This document shows positions 1 to 6,809 of a stretch of 12,374 bases of DNA, one piece after another. The translations under genes and the position numbers were made by a program. The DNA lies in assembly GCA_002789615.1 (NCBI GenBank), contig PFTO01000017.1, forward strand, positions 1 through 12,374, read 5' to 3'. The notes beneath the pieces were generated by a model that was not told the DNA's origin, ran no database searches, and saw nothing but the letters and a program-made list of their open reading frames with translations. Numbering within the stretch: the stretch's first letter is position 1; the number at the start of each line of letters is the position of its first letter. Source of the stretch: Acidobacteria bacterium CG_4_9_14_3_um_filter_49_7. GTDB taxonomy: Bacteria; Acidobacteriota; Holophagae; Thermotomaculales; Thermotomaculaceae.

Positions 1-1295
1 CTGGGAAAACGCATTTGTATCAATAGACCGCCACTTCGGGAAGCTTCCGCGCGAATATCGCCGTCCATGGCTTCCACGATGGTTTTGCAGATTGCAAGGC
101 CCAGGCCCGAACCATTTTGAATGTCCTGGCGACGTGATTCATCCCCCTTGAAAAAGGGATCAAAAATGCGGGCAATCAAATCCTCGCCTACCCCATTTCC
201 GGAATCTGAGAAATCGACCACCCCTTCACTTTCGTCCTGGTAACAGGAAATGACCACACCTCTTGTTGTGTCGGAATACTTTCCGGAATTGTCCAGCAGA
301 TTTTCCAAAACGCGGCTCAATTGTTCCTGATTGCCTCTCATTGAAAACGGTGCGCGGATATCGAGTTGAACCGGAAACCCCGGCTCATGGCTTGTCAGAA
401 ATTCACTCAGAAATAATTCCATTTGCACTCGTTCACGTCTGAAGTTCTTGCGTCGTTGCACATCCAGCACCTGGTTCACCAGACCCTGAAGCTCGGACAA
501 GTCTTTCAGAATCCGATCCCGGATGGGAGAAGCTGGCAGCATTTCGACCGCCACGCGCATCCGGGTTATGGGAGACTTCAGGTCATGACTCACGTCTCTG
601 AGCAATCGTTCCTTATCCGACACTGTCTGACGTACCTGCTCTTTCATCTCCCTGAACGCATCAAATAGACGTCTCAGGTCTCCGGAACCATGTATCGGTT
701 CACCTGTATACATGCCCTCCGGAAATGCGCGAATCGCAGTTTCCAGTTCGCTCAGGGGATCAGCCAGCCAACGCTTCACCAGGAAAAAGAGAAATGCCAA
801 TATCACGACTACGCTGAAAGTAACCAGAAAGGCCATTCGTCTCACCCGACTGTCATCTCCGTATTTCACCAGGACAAAGCGATTCGGGCCCCGGCTTACT
901 TCTATTCCAACTGGCGCCTTTCCTTCCTTCAGTATGAACATTTCCGACGGTCCAGGCTGATTCGGCCTGCGAAGATGCCGCCCTGGCCATGGCTCCCGTT
1001 TGAGCAGCAGGTACGTTTCTGACAGGAAGTACTTAGGGTCAGACGATATCGTGCTACCCGCCTTCTGCACAAGAATATGCAACTTGTACTCGGAAGCCAG
1101 CCGATGGACTGTTTCAGGGCTTGAATCGGTTGCAATTTCCCGAAGGAGAAACTGGATAAACCGCCCTTGCGCCGGATTCAGGGTGCTCTGACGGTGTTCC
1201 TGAAATCTCACAAAAAAGAGAGTTAACAACAATAATGTGATAATGGCAGCTGAAACCGCCACCACCAGCACCAGCTTTAAGGGTATTTTCCTCAT
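1..1295 (-). CDS. CpxA-like sensor histidine kinase, 3' end cut by window edge
   Basis: This is a membrane sensor kinase that should autophosphorylate and pass phosphate to the regulator encoded just upstream. The frame is open from the ATG at 1295 to the window edge (431 codons), so only the extreme C-terminus is missing. TM1 is about residues 6-29, an extracytoplasmic sensor loop about 30-153, TM2 about 155-175, and a HAMP linker about 176-224. The H-box reads HDLKSP with the phospho-accepting His237. The ATP-binding domain has an N-box (LLDN, Asn336), a DSGNGV G1 box (Asp364), an FDPFFKG F-box and a GSGLGLA G2 box near 395. The start lies one base after the regulator's TGA, so the two genes are cotranscribed and probably translationally coupled. 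The H-box context and layout resemble CpxA/EnvZ-type kinases. That the stimulus comes from the cell envelope is inference; the sensor loop is not one I recognise. Confidence 0.93.
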   Translation of the reverse strand, partial: MRKIPLKLVLVVAVSAAIITLLLLTLFFVRFQEHRQSTLNPAQGRFIQFLLREIATDSSPETVHRLASEYKLHILVQKAGSTISSDPKYFLSETYLLLKREPWPGRHLRRPNQPGPSEMFILKEGKAPVGIEVSRGPNRFVLVKYGDDSRVRRMAFLVTFSVVVILAFLFFLVKRWLADPLSELETAIRAFPEGMYTGEPIHGSGDLRRLFDAFREMKEQVRQTVSDKERLLRDVSHDLKSPITRMRVAVEMLPASPIRDRILKDLSELQGLVNQVLDVQRRKNFRRERVQMELFLSEFLTSHEPGFPVQLDIRAPFSMRGNQEQLSRVLENLLDNSGKYSDTTRGVVISCYQDESEGVVDFSDSGNGVGEDLIARIFDPFFKGDESRRQDIQNGSGLGLAICKTIVEAMDGDIRAEASRSGGLLIQMRFP

Positions 1296-1296
1296 G

Positions 1297-1995
1297 TCAA
1301 TCAATGAACATGTAACCGGCTCCGCGAACCGTCTTTATGAATCGGGGACTGCCCGGGTTATCCCCCAGTTTCGCTCTAACCCGGCTGATTGCCACGTCTA
1401 TGGATCGATCATACACTTCCCACTCGTATCCTTTCAGGGACTCCATAATAAAATCCCGGCTGAGTATTCGACCTTTCTTGGTAACCAGCAGTTCCAGCAT
1501 GTCATACTCCATCGTGGTAAGGTCCAGCAATTCATTGTTTCTTTTTGCCTCTTTTCGCGCAGGAATTAATTCCAGGCCCGAGTTCGTTGTAATTTCTTCG
1601 CGACCGTTTTCTTCATCTGACCCGCTGCGTTTCAGAATACTTCGAATACGCGCTACCAGCTCTCTGGGCTCAAAAGGCTTGGCCAGGTAGTCGTCGGCCC
1701 CGAGTTCCAGGCCCAGCACCCTGTCCATGACTTCTCCCCTTGCCGTCAGCATGATTACCGGTATGTTCGATTTTTTACGGATTTCTTTCAGTACAGCGAA
1801 GCCATCCATTTCAGGCATCATCACATCCAGTACAACCAGATCATATTCACCGGATTCCAGGCTCAAGAGTCCTTTTCGGGGACGGGTGGCCGTATTTACA
1901 TCAAACCCGAAATCTGACAGATAGTTTTTAAGAAGTTCATTCAGGTTCACATCGTCATCAATGATCATCAAGCGGGATTTGATCTTTTCCCTCAT
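1297..1995 (-). CDS. OmpR/CpxR-family response regulator
   Basis: This is a DNA-binding response regulator of 232 residues, the usual length for the OmpR family. The receiver domain spans about 5-120, with the acidic pair Asp13/Asp14, the phospho-acceptor Asp57 (LDVMMPEMDG), Thr84 and Lys106 (KPF). The winged-helix domain, about 138-232, ends in the characteristic IDVAISRVRAKLGD and IKTVRGAGY segments and most resembles CpxR. The ATG at 1995 is preceded by a GGGGGA ribosome-binding site about seven bases away. The gene is first in a two-gene operon with the kinase. A GTAAC-N5-GTAAC repeat lies about 80 bases upstream of the start, so autoregulation is likely (inference). The HAD gene upstream ends at 2097 with no visible terminator, so readthrough from that operon is possible. 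Confidence 0.95.
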   Translation of the reverse strand: MREKIKSRLMIIDDDVNLNELLKNYLSDFGFDVNTATRPRKGLLSLESGEYDLVVLDVMMPEMDGFAVLKEIRKKSNIPVIMLTARGEVMDRVLGLELGADDYLAKPFEPRELVARIRSILKRSGSDEENGREEITTNSGLELIPARKEAKRNNELLDLTTMEYDMLELLVTKKGRILSRDFIMESLKGYEWEVYDRSIDVAISRVRAKLGDNPGSPRFIKTVRGAGYMFID

Positions 1996-2028
1996 GTTGC
2001 ATTCCCCCGGCCATCCGTTCTTTTCACC

Positions 2029-2057
2029 AGTATATCATCCGACTCTGTTGTTTCTCT
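2029..2057 (-). promoter_or_regulatory. Candidate promoter of the response-regulator/kinase operon
   Basis: On the minus strand a TATACT -10 element occupies 2034-2029. At a 17-base spacing the -35 position (2057-2052) reads GAGAAA, a poor match to TTGACA. A good -10 with a poor -35 is typical of activator-dependent promoters, which fits the direct repeat centred near -57. This is a pattern match only. Confidence 0.4.
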
Positions 2058-2071
2058 CATATTTCAGGTAC

Positions 2072-2087
2072 GTAACAGTTTGTAACA
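2072..2087 (-). promoter_or_regulatory. CpxR-type direct repeat (GTAAC-N5-GTAAC) upstream of the regulator gene
   Basis: The plus strand carries GTAACA at 2072-2077 and again at 2082-2087, a perfect six-base direct repeat with a ten-base period. The known enterobacterial CpxR box is two GTAAA half-sites separated by five bases, so the form matches with C in place of the last A. It lies between the HAD gene stop and the candidate promoter of the CpxR-like regulator, where an activating or autoregulatory site would be expected. Binding is inference. Confidence 0.5.
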
Positions 2088-2096
2088 CACCCGCCT

Positions 2097-2570
2097 TCAC
2101 CCTCTCAGCGTTGCCCTCAGCCTCATGGGGTGAATAAACAGGTCCAGTGCATCTTCAATTCCCGTCGCGATGATATCAGATGCTCCCAGCGTTGCCGACG
2201 ATACCCCCTCCCGCAGTACAACCGCAACTCCCACACGGGCTTTGGCCAGCATTTGTCGGTCATTTCTCCCGTTTCCAATGGCCGCTGTCTGCTTTGGTCC
2301 CAGATCCTCGACAAATTTCTCTTTGGCCCTTGCCTGATCATCGGCACTTTTCAAGACCACAATCTCCACCGGTAATTGATGGAGCTCTCTCTTTACCGTT
2401 TTGAAGGTGTCGGCAGTCACCACATAGAGTGATAGCTTTGTTGCCAGTATCTGCAGCCGATCTGCCACACCGGGCTGCAACTCTCCATCCACCGCGAGGG
2501 TGCCATTGTAGTCCATTACAAGGAATTTTAGATTAAGTTTTCCGAAATCCGGAATATCTGTTTCTATCAT
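2097..2570 (-). CDS. Soluble P-type-ATPase-like HAD hydrolase
   Basis: A 157-residue HAD-superfamily protein resembling the stand-alone cytoplasmic 'soluble P-type ATPase' group (COG4087). Motif I is DYNGT: nucleophile Asp20, with Asn22 where most HAD phosphatases have a second Asp. Motif II is Thr52 in VVTADT, a Lys of motif III lies near 84-86, and motif IV is GNGRND (Asp104), close to the P-type ATPase GDGxND. No transmembrane segment is visible, so it is not a pump. The start is set at the ATG at 2570 because it overlaps the transporter's TGA as ATGA. The frame stays open upstream to 2867, but that part lies out of frame inside the transporter gene. Coupling suggests a function linked to the transporter, but the substrate is unknown. 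Phosphatase activity is inferred from the family. Confidence 0.85.
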   Translation of the reverse strand: MIETDIPDFGKLNLKFLVMDYNGTLAVDGELQPGVADRLQILATKLSLYVVTADTFKTVKRELHQLPVEIVVLKSADDQARAKEKFVEDLGPKQTAAIGNGRNDRQMLAKARVGVAVVLREGVSSATLGASDIIATGIEDALDLFIHPMRLRATLRG

Positions 2571-3778
2571 TGTTTCGCCTTCCCGGGCAATATGGTCATG
2601 TGACGGTCCCCAAGGAACCAGACAAATGGAACTGCGAGAATAGACAAAGTAAACGCAATGCGAAAAGTCGTTTCCATGCCGAAATGATCCGCCCCCCAGC
2701 CTAAGAGCAATGCGGTGACCGCTCCACCCAGAAAGTTCAAAGTCATATAAATACTGTTCAGGAATGCAGGCCGGTCTGATTTTACATCCTGAACCAATGC
2801 CAGTACTACCGGCCCGGCAGAAATGAGGAAGAATCCCAAAAGCAGCAGAACAACAACGGACAGCCACCCTCGGCTTAATAAAAATGACCAGCCCAGAATC
2901 GGAGAAATGAAAGAGACAATGAGCAACATCTTCCGCCTTCCAAGCCGGTCAGACAGGCCGCCGCCCCAGAATGTTCCGATGGCTCCAGTCAACTCCAATG
3001 CTGACAGCGAAATACCGGCAAACCACAGATTCTCCCCCCTGGAGGCAAGATAGGTTGGTAGAAAAACCATCAACGCGGATCGTATCAAAGCACGGGAAAT
3101 TGTGAAACCGGTAAGAATGGAGAGAAACGGCAGAAACCCTTTCAAAGTTCTCCGCACACCAGTTCGAACACCCTGCCCGGCTCTCTCCCTGTGGAATGTC
3201 ATTTTTCTAAACCGGAGAAAAAGGAACCCGGATGCCAGTAAGCCGAAGGGAATCAATTTCCAGGTCCCCTCCAACCCCCACAGAGACACAGCTCCAAGTA
3301 TTACCAGCGGCCCAATGGCCCGGGCGGCCTCTCCTCCCACCATGTAAAAACTCATTCCCCTGCCCATTCTGTCGCCGGACATCGCTTTGATTATTACCGG
3401 ACTGGGCACATGAAAACACATCGCTCCGATTCCCATTGACAGGAGTAACAGTACAAGAACACCGTAGTTGGGAGCCATGCCAAGAAGAGACATGGAAACA
3501 GCGGTGATGGCCGGAGCAATAATCAGGAGATATCGCACCCGGATACGGTCAGCGAGGATCCCCATCAATGGATTCAACAGGGATGGTGCCCGCTGTACCA
3601 CCGTCAAAAAACCCGCAAGGGTATAACTGATCCGGAGTTTTTCAATCAACAGAGGAAGAATGGGCGCAAGAAAAGAAGAGTAAATATCGTGAACCAGATG
3701 AGCACTGGAAATCAACAGCACATTTCCCGTCTGAAAATCTGATCTGCCTCTTTCTTTTGTTTTCAGCTCAACACTCAT
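2567..3778 (-). CDS. MFS transporter, fosmidomycin-resistance (Fsr)-like
   Basis: A 403-residue inner-membrane major facilitator protein, a normal length for 12 helices. Features are an N-terminal HLVHDIYSSFLAP segment (about 27-39), a motif-A-like loop after TM2 (GILADRIRVRYLL, about 73-85) and its second-half counterpart (GGGLSDRLGRRKML, about 272-285). The CFHVPSP segment (121-127), followed by a glycine-rich VGGEAARAIGP stretch (147-157), resembles the Fsr-type branch of MFS exporters. The ATG at 3778 is preceded by GGAGGA with about seven bases of spacing. The stop overlaps the start of the HAD gene, so the two are coupled. The substrate cannot be read from sequence; drug or metabolite efflux is a family-based guess. 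Confidence 0.88.
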   Translation of the reverse strand: MSVELKTKERGRSDFQTGNVLLISSAHLVHDIYSSFLAPILPLLIEKLRISYTLAGFLTVVQRAPSLLNPLMGILADRIRVRYLLIIAPAITAVSMSLLGMAPNYGVLVLLLLSMGIGAMCFHVPSPVIIKAMSGDRMGRGMSFYMVGGEAARAIGPLVILGAVSLWGLEGTWKLIPFGLLASGFLFLRFRKMTFHRERAGQGVRTGVRRTLKGFLPFLSILTGFTISRALIRSALMVFLPTYLASRGENLWFAGISLSALELTGAIGTFWGGGLSDRLGRRKMLLIVSFISPILGWSFLLSRGWLSVVVLLLLGFFLISAGPVVLALVQDVKSDRPAFLNSIYMTLNFLGGAVTALLLGWGADHFGMETTFRIAFTLSILAVPFVWFLGDRHMTILPGKAKQ

Positions 3779-3825
3779 TGCGTTTCCTCCATCATTGCAG
3801 ATAGTACCATTCTATTGACCGTATT

Positions 3826-3854
3826 CCTATCTGACTTTTAGATGGATTGTCAAT
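3826..3854 (-). promoter_or_regulatory. Possible promoter of the MFS/HAD operon
   Basis: The minus strand has a perfect TTGACA at 3854-3849. The -10 region is weak: 17 bases downstream reads GATAGG and 18 bases downstream ATAGGA. It lies about 50 bases upstream of the transporter ATG and is divergent from the STAS promoter. The call rests mainly on the -35 element. Confidence 0.35.
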
Positions 3855-3919
3855 AAGTCAAGTGGATACCCCCTTTCGTATAAATAGGCGATTGGAGTTG
3901 AGTGTCACCGATAAAATGC

Positions 3920-3948
3920 TTGTCAAGACAGCGTAGATTCCTTACAAT
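3920..3948 (+). promoter_or_regulatory. Sigma70-type promoter of the STAS gene
   Basis: TTGTCA at 3920-3925 and TACAAT at 3943-3948 are separated by exactly 17 bases, each one mismatch from consensus. Transcription would begin near 3955, giving a leader of about 33 bases that contains the GGGAGGAGGG ribosome-binding site at 3970-3979. This is among the strongest promoter-like matches in the window. Confidence 0.72.
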
Positions 3949-3987
3949 CAACACAGGCATAGAATTAATGGGAGGAGGGTTCGTAAC

Positions 3988-4323
3988 ATGCGTACAGAAA
4001 TTAGAAACCAGGACAACACAACAATTCTCGGACTTCATGGAAAAATCACCATCGGAGAAGGAGATGTCCTCCTTCGAAAGAACATTAAGCAACAAATTGA
4101 AAGCGGTAGAAAAAATCTGATCCTGGACATGAAAGATGTCAAGTACATGGATTCTTCCGGCGTGGGAGAGCTCGTCAGCTCTTTTACAACCGTGAAAAAT
4201 GCCGGTGGCAAACTGAAACTGGCCAATCTCAACAACCGGGTTCACGATCTGCTGCAACTGACTGCCCTTATCACCGTATTTGAAGTCTTTGACAGTGTCG
4301 AAGATGCCGCAAACAGTTTCTAA
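3988..4323 (+). CDS. STAS-domain anti-sigma factor antagonist
   Basis: A 111-residue single-domain STAS protein of the SpoIIAA/RsbV type. The family works in the cytoplasm by binding an anti-sigma or switch kinase; phosphorylation of a conserved Ser releases the partner. That site is visible as DSSGVGE, with Ser57 the likely phospho-acceptor, preceded by the usual LILDMKDVKYM strand. Length is normal for the family. The ATG at 3988 has a very strong ribosome-binding site (GGGAGGAGGG, 3970-3979), which favours it over the out-of-frame ATG at 3902. The gene has its own promoter and terminator, so it is a monocistronic unit. No kinase, phosphatase or sigma factor partner is encoded in the window, so the pathway it serves is unknown. 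Confidence 0.92.
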   Translation: MRTEIRNQDNTTILGLHGKITIGEGDVLLRKNIKQQIESGRKNLILDMKDVKYMDSSGVGELVSSFTTVKNAGGKLKLANLNNRVHDLLQLTALITVFEVFDSVEDAANSF

Positions 4324-4344
4324 GCCAAATTTCAGCAGTTTATT

Positions 4345-4367
4345 GGCGGCCGCAAAGGCCGCCTTTT
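4345..4367 (+). terminator. Rho-independent terminator after the STAS gene
   Basis: A 7-bp all-GC stem (GGCGGCC at 4345-4351 with GGCCGCC at 4357-4363) closes a five-base GCAAA loop and is followed by TTTT at 4364-4367. It lies 22 bases past the STAS stop and separates that gene from the radical SAM gene. Confidence 0.85.
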
Positions 4368-4446
4368 CTATTAATGAGCTCCATTCCGCTGGATTATCCC
4401 TGCCCTCTCTGCGATAATAACAGCAGATCACTCATGTGAGGAAATA

Positions 4447-5451
4447 ATGAGGGAAGCCCTGTTTTACCGGAAACAATCGGAAAATAATGTGCAATGCCAG
4501 CTCTGCCCCCACAATTGCACAATTGCGGATGGAGAAAATGGGATCTGTGGGGTGCGGCAGAATCTCGGCGGAATTCTCTTTTCTCTCAACGGGGATCGCC
4601 TGATTGCCGCCCATGTGGATCCGATGGAGAAAAAGCCCCTCTACCACTTCTTCCCCGGGACCGAAACCTTCTCTATCGCCGCCGCCGGATGTAACTTTCA
4701 CTGCAAAAACTGCCAGAACCACACCATTTCGCAAACGACCCCAGGCCTGTTGGACTCGGGTGAAACCACCAGTCCGCAAATCATTGTCACAATGGCGAAG
4801 CGCAGAGGAGTCAGCCATATCACCTTTACCTACACGGAACCCACCGTTTTTTACGAATTGATGCTGGAAACCGCCGAACTGGCAAAAGAGGCAGGTCTGT
4901 ACTGCTCAGTCGTGTCCAACGGATTCATAAACCCGGAACCTCTGGCCAGACTGATACCGGTGATTTCCGCCGCAAATATCGATCTGAAGTTTGCATCCAA
5001 CAAACTCTACCGCTCGGTCGCCGGAGGGTGGCCTGAACCGGTAGTAGAAACCATTAAAACGTTGTTCGACCATGGCATCGTGACCGAAGTCACTACCCTG
5101 ATCATTCCAGGCCTAAACGATGATGAAGGGGAATTCGGGAAACTAACCCAGTTTCTATTGGACATTTCACCTGAGATCCCGTGGCATCTCAGCGCTTTCT
5201 ACCCTACCTACAAAATGACAGACCGCAACCCGACGCCACCGGATACACTGGTAATTTTGCGGCAAACCGCTCTGGATAAAGGCATGAAGTACGTGTACAC
5301 CGGGAATATTTCCGATGCTCAGGGAAGCACCACCTTCTGCCCCACATGCAGTAAGGATCTGATCCAGCGACATCGCTTATCCTTTCATTCAAGCCGTCTT
5401 GAAAACGGCAACTGCCCCCACTGCACCACAAAAATCTATGGGCAATTTTGA
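4447..5451 (+). CDS. amrS: AmmeMemoRadiSam-family radical SAM protein (AmrS)
   Basis: A 334-residue radical SAM enzyme resembling pyruvate formate-lyase activating proteins, specifically the AmmeMemoRadiSam group. The N-terminus has a Cys cluster (Cys17, Cys20, Cys24, Cys34) around CQLCPHNC. The cluster-binding motif CNFHCKNC gives Cys82, Cys86 and Cys89 for the 4Fe-4S centre that cleaves S-adenosylmethionine. The C-terminus carries two CPxC pairs (Cys298/Cys301 and Cys323/Cys326), which look like a zinc ribbon or rubredoxin-like knuckle. The ATG at 4447 follows GAGGA by six to seven bases. A weak GATAAT -10 lies at 4413-4418 without a good -35. The family is named for frequent linkage to AmmeCR1 and Memo proteins; neither is visible here. 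The physiological reaction is unknown to me. Confidence 0.9.
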   Translation: MREALFYRKQSENNVQCQLCPHNCTIADGENGICGVRQNLGGILFSLNGDRLIAAHVDPMEKKPLYHFFPGTETFSIAAAGCNFHCKNCQNHTISQTTPGLLDSGETTSPQIIVTMAKRRGVSHITFTYTEPTVFYELMLETAELAKEAGLYCSVVSNGFINPEPLARLIPVISAANIDLKFASNKLYRSVAGGWPEPVVETIKTLFDHGIVTEVTTLIIPGLNDDEGEFGKLTQFLLDISPEIPWHLSAFYPTYKMTDRNPTPPDTLVILRQTALDKGMKYVYTGNISDAQGSTTFCPTCSKDLIQRHRLSFHSSRLENGNCPHCTTKIYGQF

Positions 5452-5512
5452 AGAAAGTGACAGATGGAGACTTCACTGTAAAGTGCGCAAAGACCTCACG
5501 CCCGACGCGTAC

Positions 5513-6190
5513 TCACATGGCAAGGAAATTGTCGAAAACTTGCTTACAATGTGCCAGTTCACCGGATTGAGGTAATGTGCCAATGAACCATTCTTCTGCC
5601 ACCGGGTCACTCTTCCTCACCTGCTGAAAAATGAATTCAGCTTCTTTCTGTCCGTATTCCGGATGAAATTGAATGCCCCACACCGGGTAGTCCCGGTATT
5701 GGAAAGCATGGATTCCACACCGTTTCGTTTCTGCCAGTACGGTAAAATCTGATGGAAGGCTGATAACCTCGTCGTAGTGGGAAACCATGGCAGTCAATCG
5801 CTTCATTCCTTCAAATAGAGCGCAGGGAGCCAGCGTAACCTCTGCCCATCCAAATTCGGGTGGTCGTGCCGGACGGACGCACTCGACCCCGGCCAGTACC
5901 CGTGCCAGAAACTGGTGCCCGTAGCAGATGCCAAGCACCGGTTTCTTTGTTTCCACCCATTTTCTGACCAGCTCTTCCAGGGATGAAGTCCATGGATAGT
6001 CATCCAGAGCAGAGGTTTCGGAACCGGAAATAATCAGATGGGAAAAGGGAGTCAGTTCAAATGCGGGTTCCAGGTCGGTCATTCTCACCGGATGAATGTC
6101 AGCTTGCCCCGGCAAACGGGAAATGGCCCGGTTGAAATCCCTTGCATAGTCATCCCGCTTAAAGCAATTGAGTACCAGTACATCTTTCAT
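5513..6190 (-). CDS. Class I glutamine amidotransferase-like protein
   Basis: A 225-residue stand-alone cytoplasmic protein with a class I glutamine amidotransferase fold, similar to the GMP-synthase amidotransferase domain group (COG0518). The full catalytic triad is visible: nucleophile Cys89 in GICYGHQ, and His176 and Glu178 in IQFHPEYG. An oxyanion-type glycine-rich strand, IISGSETSA, lies near 53-61. Many such free-standing proteins are annotated as amidotransferases although the acceptor is unknown, and some act as gamma-glutamyl peptidases. The frame is open upstream to 6568, but the ATG at 6190 starts right at the conserved first strand and has GGGAG eight bases upstream; a longer form would run through the divergent oxidase gene. 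No synthase partner is encoded nearby. Confidence 0.85.
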   Translation of the reverse strand: MKDVLVLNCFKRDDYARDFNRAISRLPGQADIHPVRMTDLEPAFELTPFSHLIISGSETSALDDYPWTSSLEELVRKWVETKKPVLGICYGHQFLARVLAGVECVRPARPPEFGWAEVTLAPCALFEGMKRLTAMVSHYDEVISLPSDFTVLAETKRCGIHAFQYRDYPVWGIQFHPEYGQKEAEFIFQQVRKSDPVAEEWFIGTLPQSGELAHCKQVFDNFLAM

Positions 6191-6205
6191 CCTTCTCGCT
6201 CCCGG

Positions 6206-6234
6206 GGGACATTTTCCTTCTGATCCAGTATAAT
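6206..6234 (+). promoter_or_regulatory. Promoter of the oxidase-like gene, overlapping a possible divergent -10
   Basis: A perfect TATAAT sits at 6229-6234 with GGGACA at 6206-6211, 17 bases upstream (4 of 6 matches to TTGACA). On the minus strand the same bases read TATTATACT, which could serve as the -10 of the amidotransferase gene starting at 6190, with only a poor -35. The two divergent genes may therefore share overlapping promoters. Confidence 0.5.
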
Positions 6235-6267
6235 AGATTATCATTGATAAATCAGGGAGGAATAAAC

Positions 6268-6691
6268 ATGGATGATCTGAGAAAAACAATTGAAGACATA
6301 CTGAAGCCCACTCAATTGATGTCGCTGGCAACCCTGACAGAGGATGGGAAACCGTGGGTACGTTATGTAATGGGACAGGCCCAAAAACGGCGTATCGATA
6401 CAGATTGCCACCTTCCGCAGCTCCAGAAAAGTGAGGCAAATTCAACAGAACTCTGAGGTTCATATCAATTGTGGAGTAACAGAACCGGAAAAAGCCAACG
6501 GTTACTTGCAGATAGCCGGAACCGCCAGCGTCAGCGATGCAGATGAAGACAGGAAGAAGCTGTGGCACGACGGCTTGGAAGTCTACTTCCAGGGGCCTGA
6601 TGACCCACAGTATTGCGTAGTTATCGTTGAGCCCTACCGCATTGAGTATATGGCGCCGGGTGCCATGAAGCCGGAGATATGGACAAAGTAG
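6268..6691 (+). pseudogene. Pyridoxamine 5'-phosphate oxidase-like protein, split by a one-base frameshift
   Basis: Two frames together encode a split-barrel flavin-binding protein of the general stress protein 26 type (COG3871). The first frame starts at the ATG at 6268 after GGGAGG and gives LMSLATLTEDGKPWVRYVMG, then drifts into non-family sequence and stops at 6456. From about 6383 the next frame reads IATFRSSRKVRQIQQNSEV and continues to the TAG at 6691, ending in the family-typical YFQGPDDPQY and PYRIEYM segments. Removing one base in the CCCAAAAACGG stretch (A tract 6383-6387) restores a single 140-residue protein, the normal length for the family. Both halves look conserved, so the lesion is recent, a sequencing error at a homopolymer, or less likely a slippage site. 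The substrate is unknown; FMN or F420-type flavin binding is family knowledge. Confidence 0.82.
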
Positions 6692-6701
6692 GAGACATTT
6701 T

Positions 6702-6749
6702 ATGAGTGATTCCGCACCCGGGAGTCCGAGGTTGCGGTCCAGGAGCTAA
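6702..6749 (+). CDS. Tiny ORF with a good ribosome-binding site (doubtful gene)
   Basis: After the oxidase stop an AGGAG at 6690-6694 sits about seven bases before an ATG at 6702, opening a 15-codon frame (MSDSAPGSPRLRSRS) whose TAA at 6747-6749 runs into the terminator stem. It could be the remnant of a deleted downstream gene that left its start behind, or chance. I know of no family for it. Confidence 0.2.
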   Translation: MSDSAPGSPRLRSRS

Positions 6750-6775
6750 AGGGGAGAGATTACTTTCCCCTTTTT
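6748..6775 (+). terminator. Terminator between the oxidase gene and glgA, possibly bidirectional
   Basis: AAAGGGGA at 6748-6755 pairs with TCCCCTTT at 6766-6773 across a ten-base loop and is followed by further T residues and a pyrimidine-rich tail. On the minus strand the same hairpin lies about 35 bases past the glgA stop, but only TTT follows, so it would be a weaker terminator for the glucan operon. Confidence 0.72.
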
Positions 6776-6809
6776 CTTTCCACACAAGTCATAAATTACA
6801 GGTTACAAG

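Noticed and set aside
2571..2867. N-terminal extension of the HAD frame up to an ATG at 2867
   Set aside because: These 99 codons lie in another frame inside the transporter gene on the same strand, read as low-complexity non-family sequence, and the ATGA-coupled start at 2570 begins just before the conserved HAD motif.
3850..4431. 193-codon minus-strand ORF opposite the STAS gene
   Set aside because: It is a shadow of the STAS gene, crosses its promoter and terminator, and its product has no recognisable motif.
5452..5512. Possible terminator between the convergent radical SAM and amidotransferase-like genes
   Set aside because: Only short pairings such as CACT/AGTG are present and no T tract follows on either strand.
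6191..6568. N-terminal extension of the amidotransferase-like frame up to 6568
   Set aside because: It would run antisense through the oxidase-like gene and both divergent promoters, and the conserved fold begins at the ATG at 6190.
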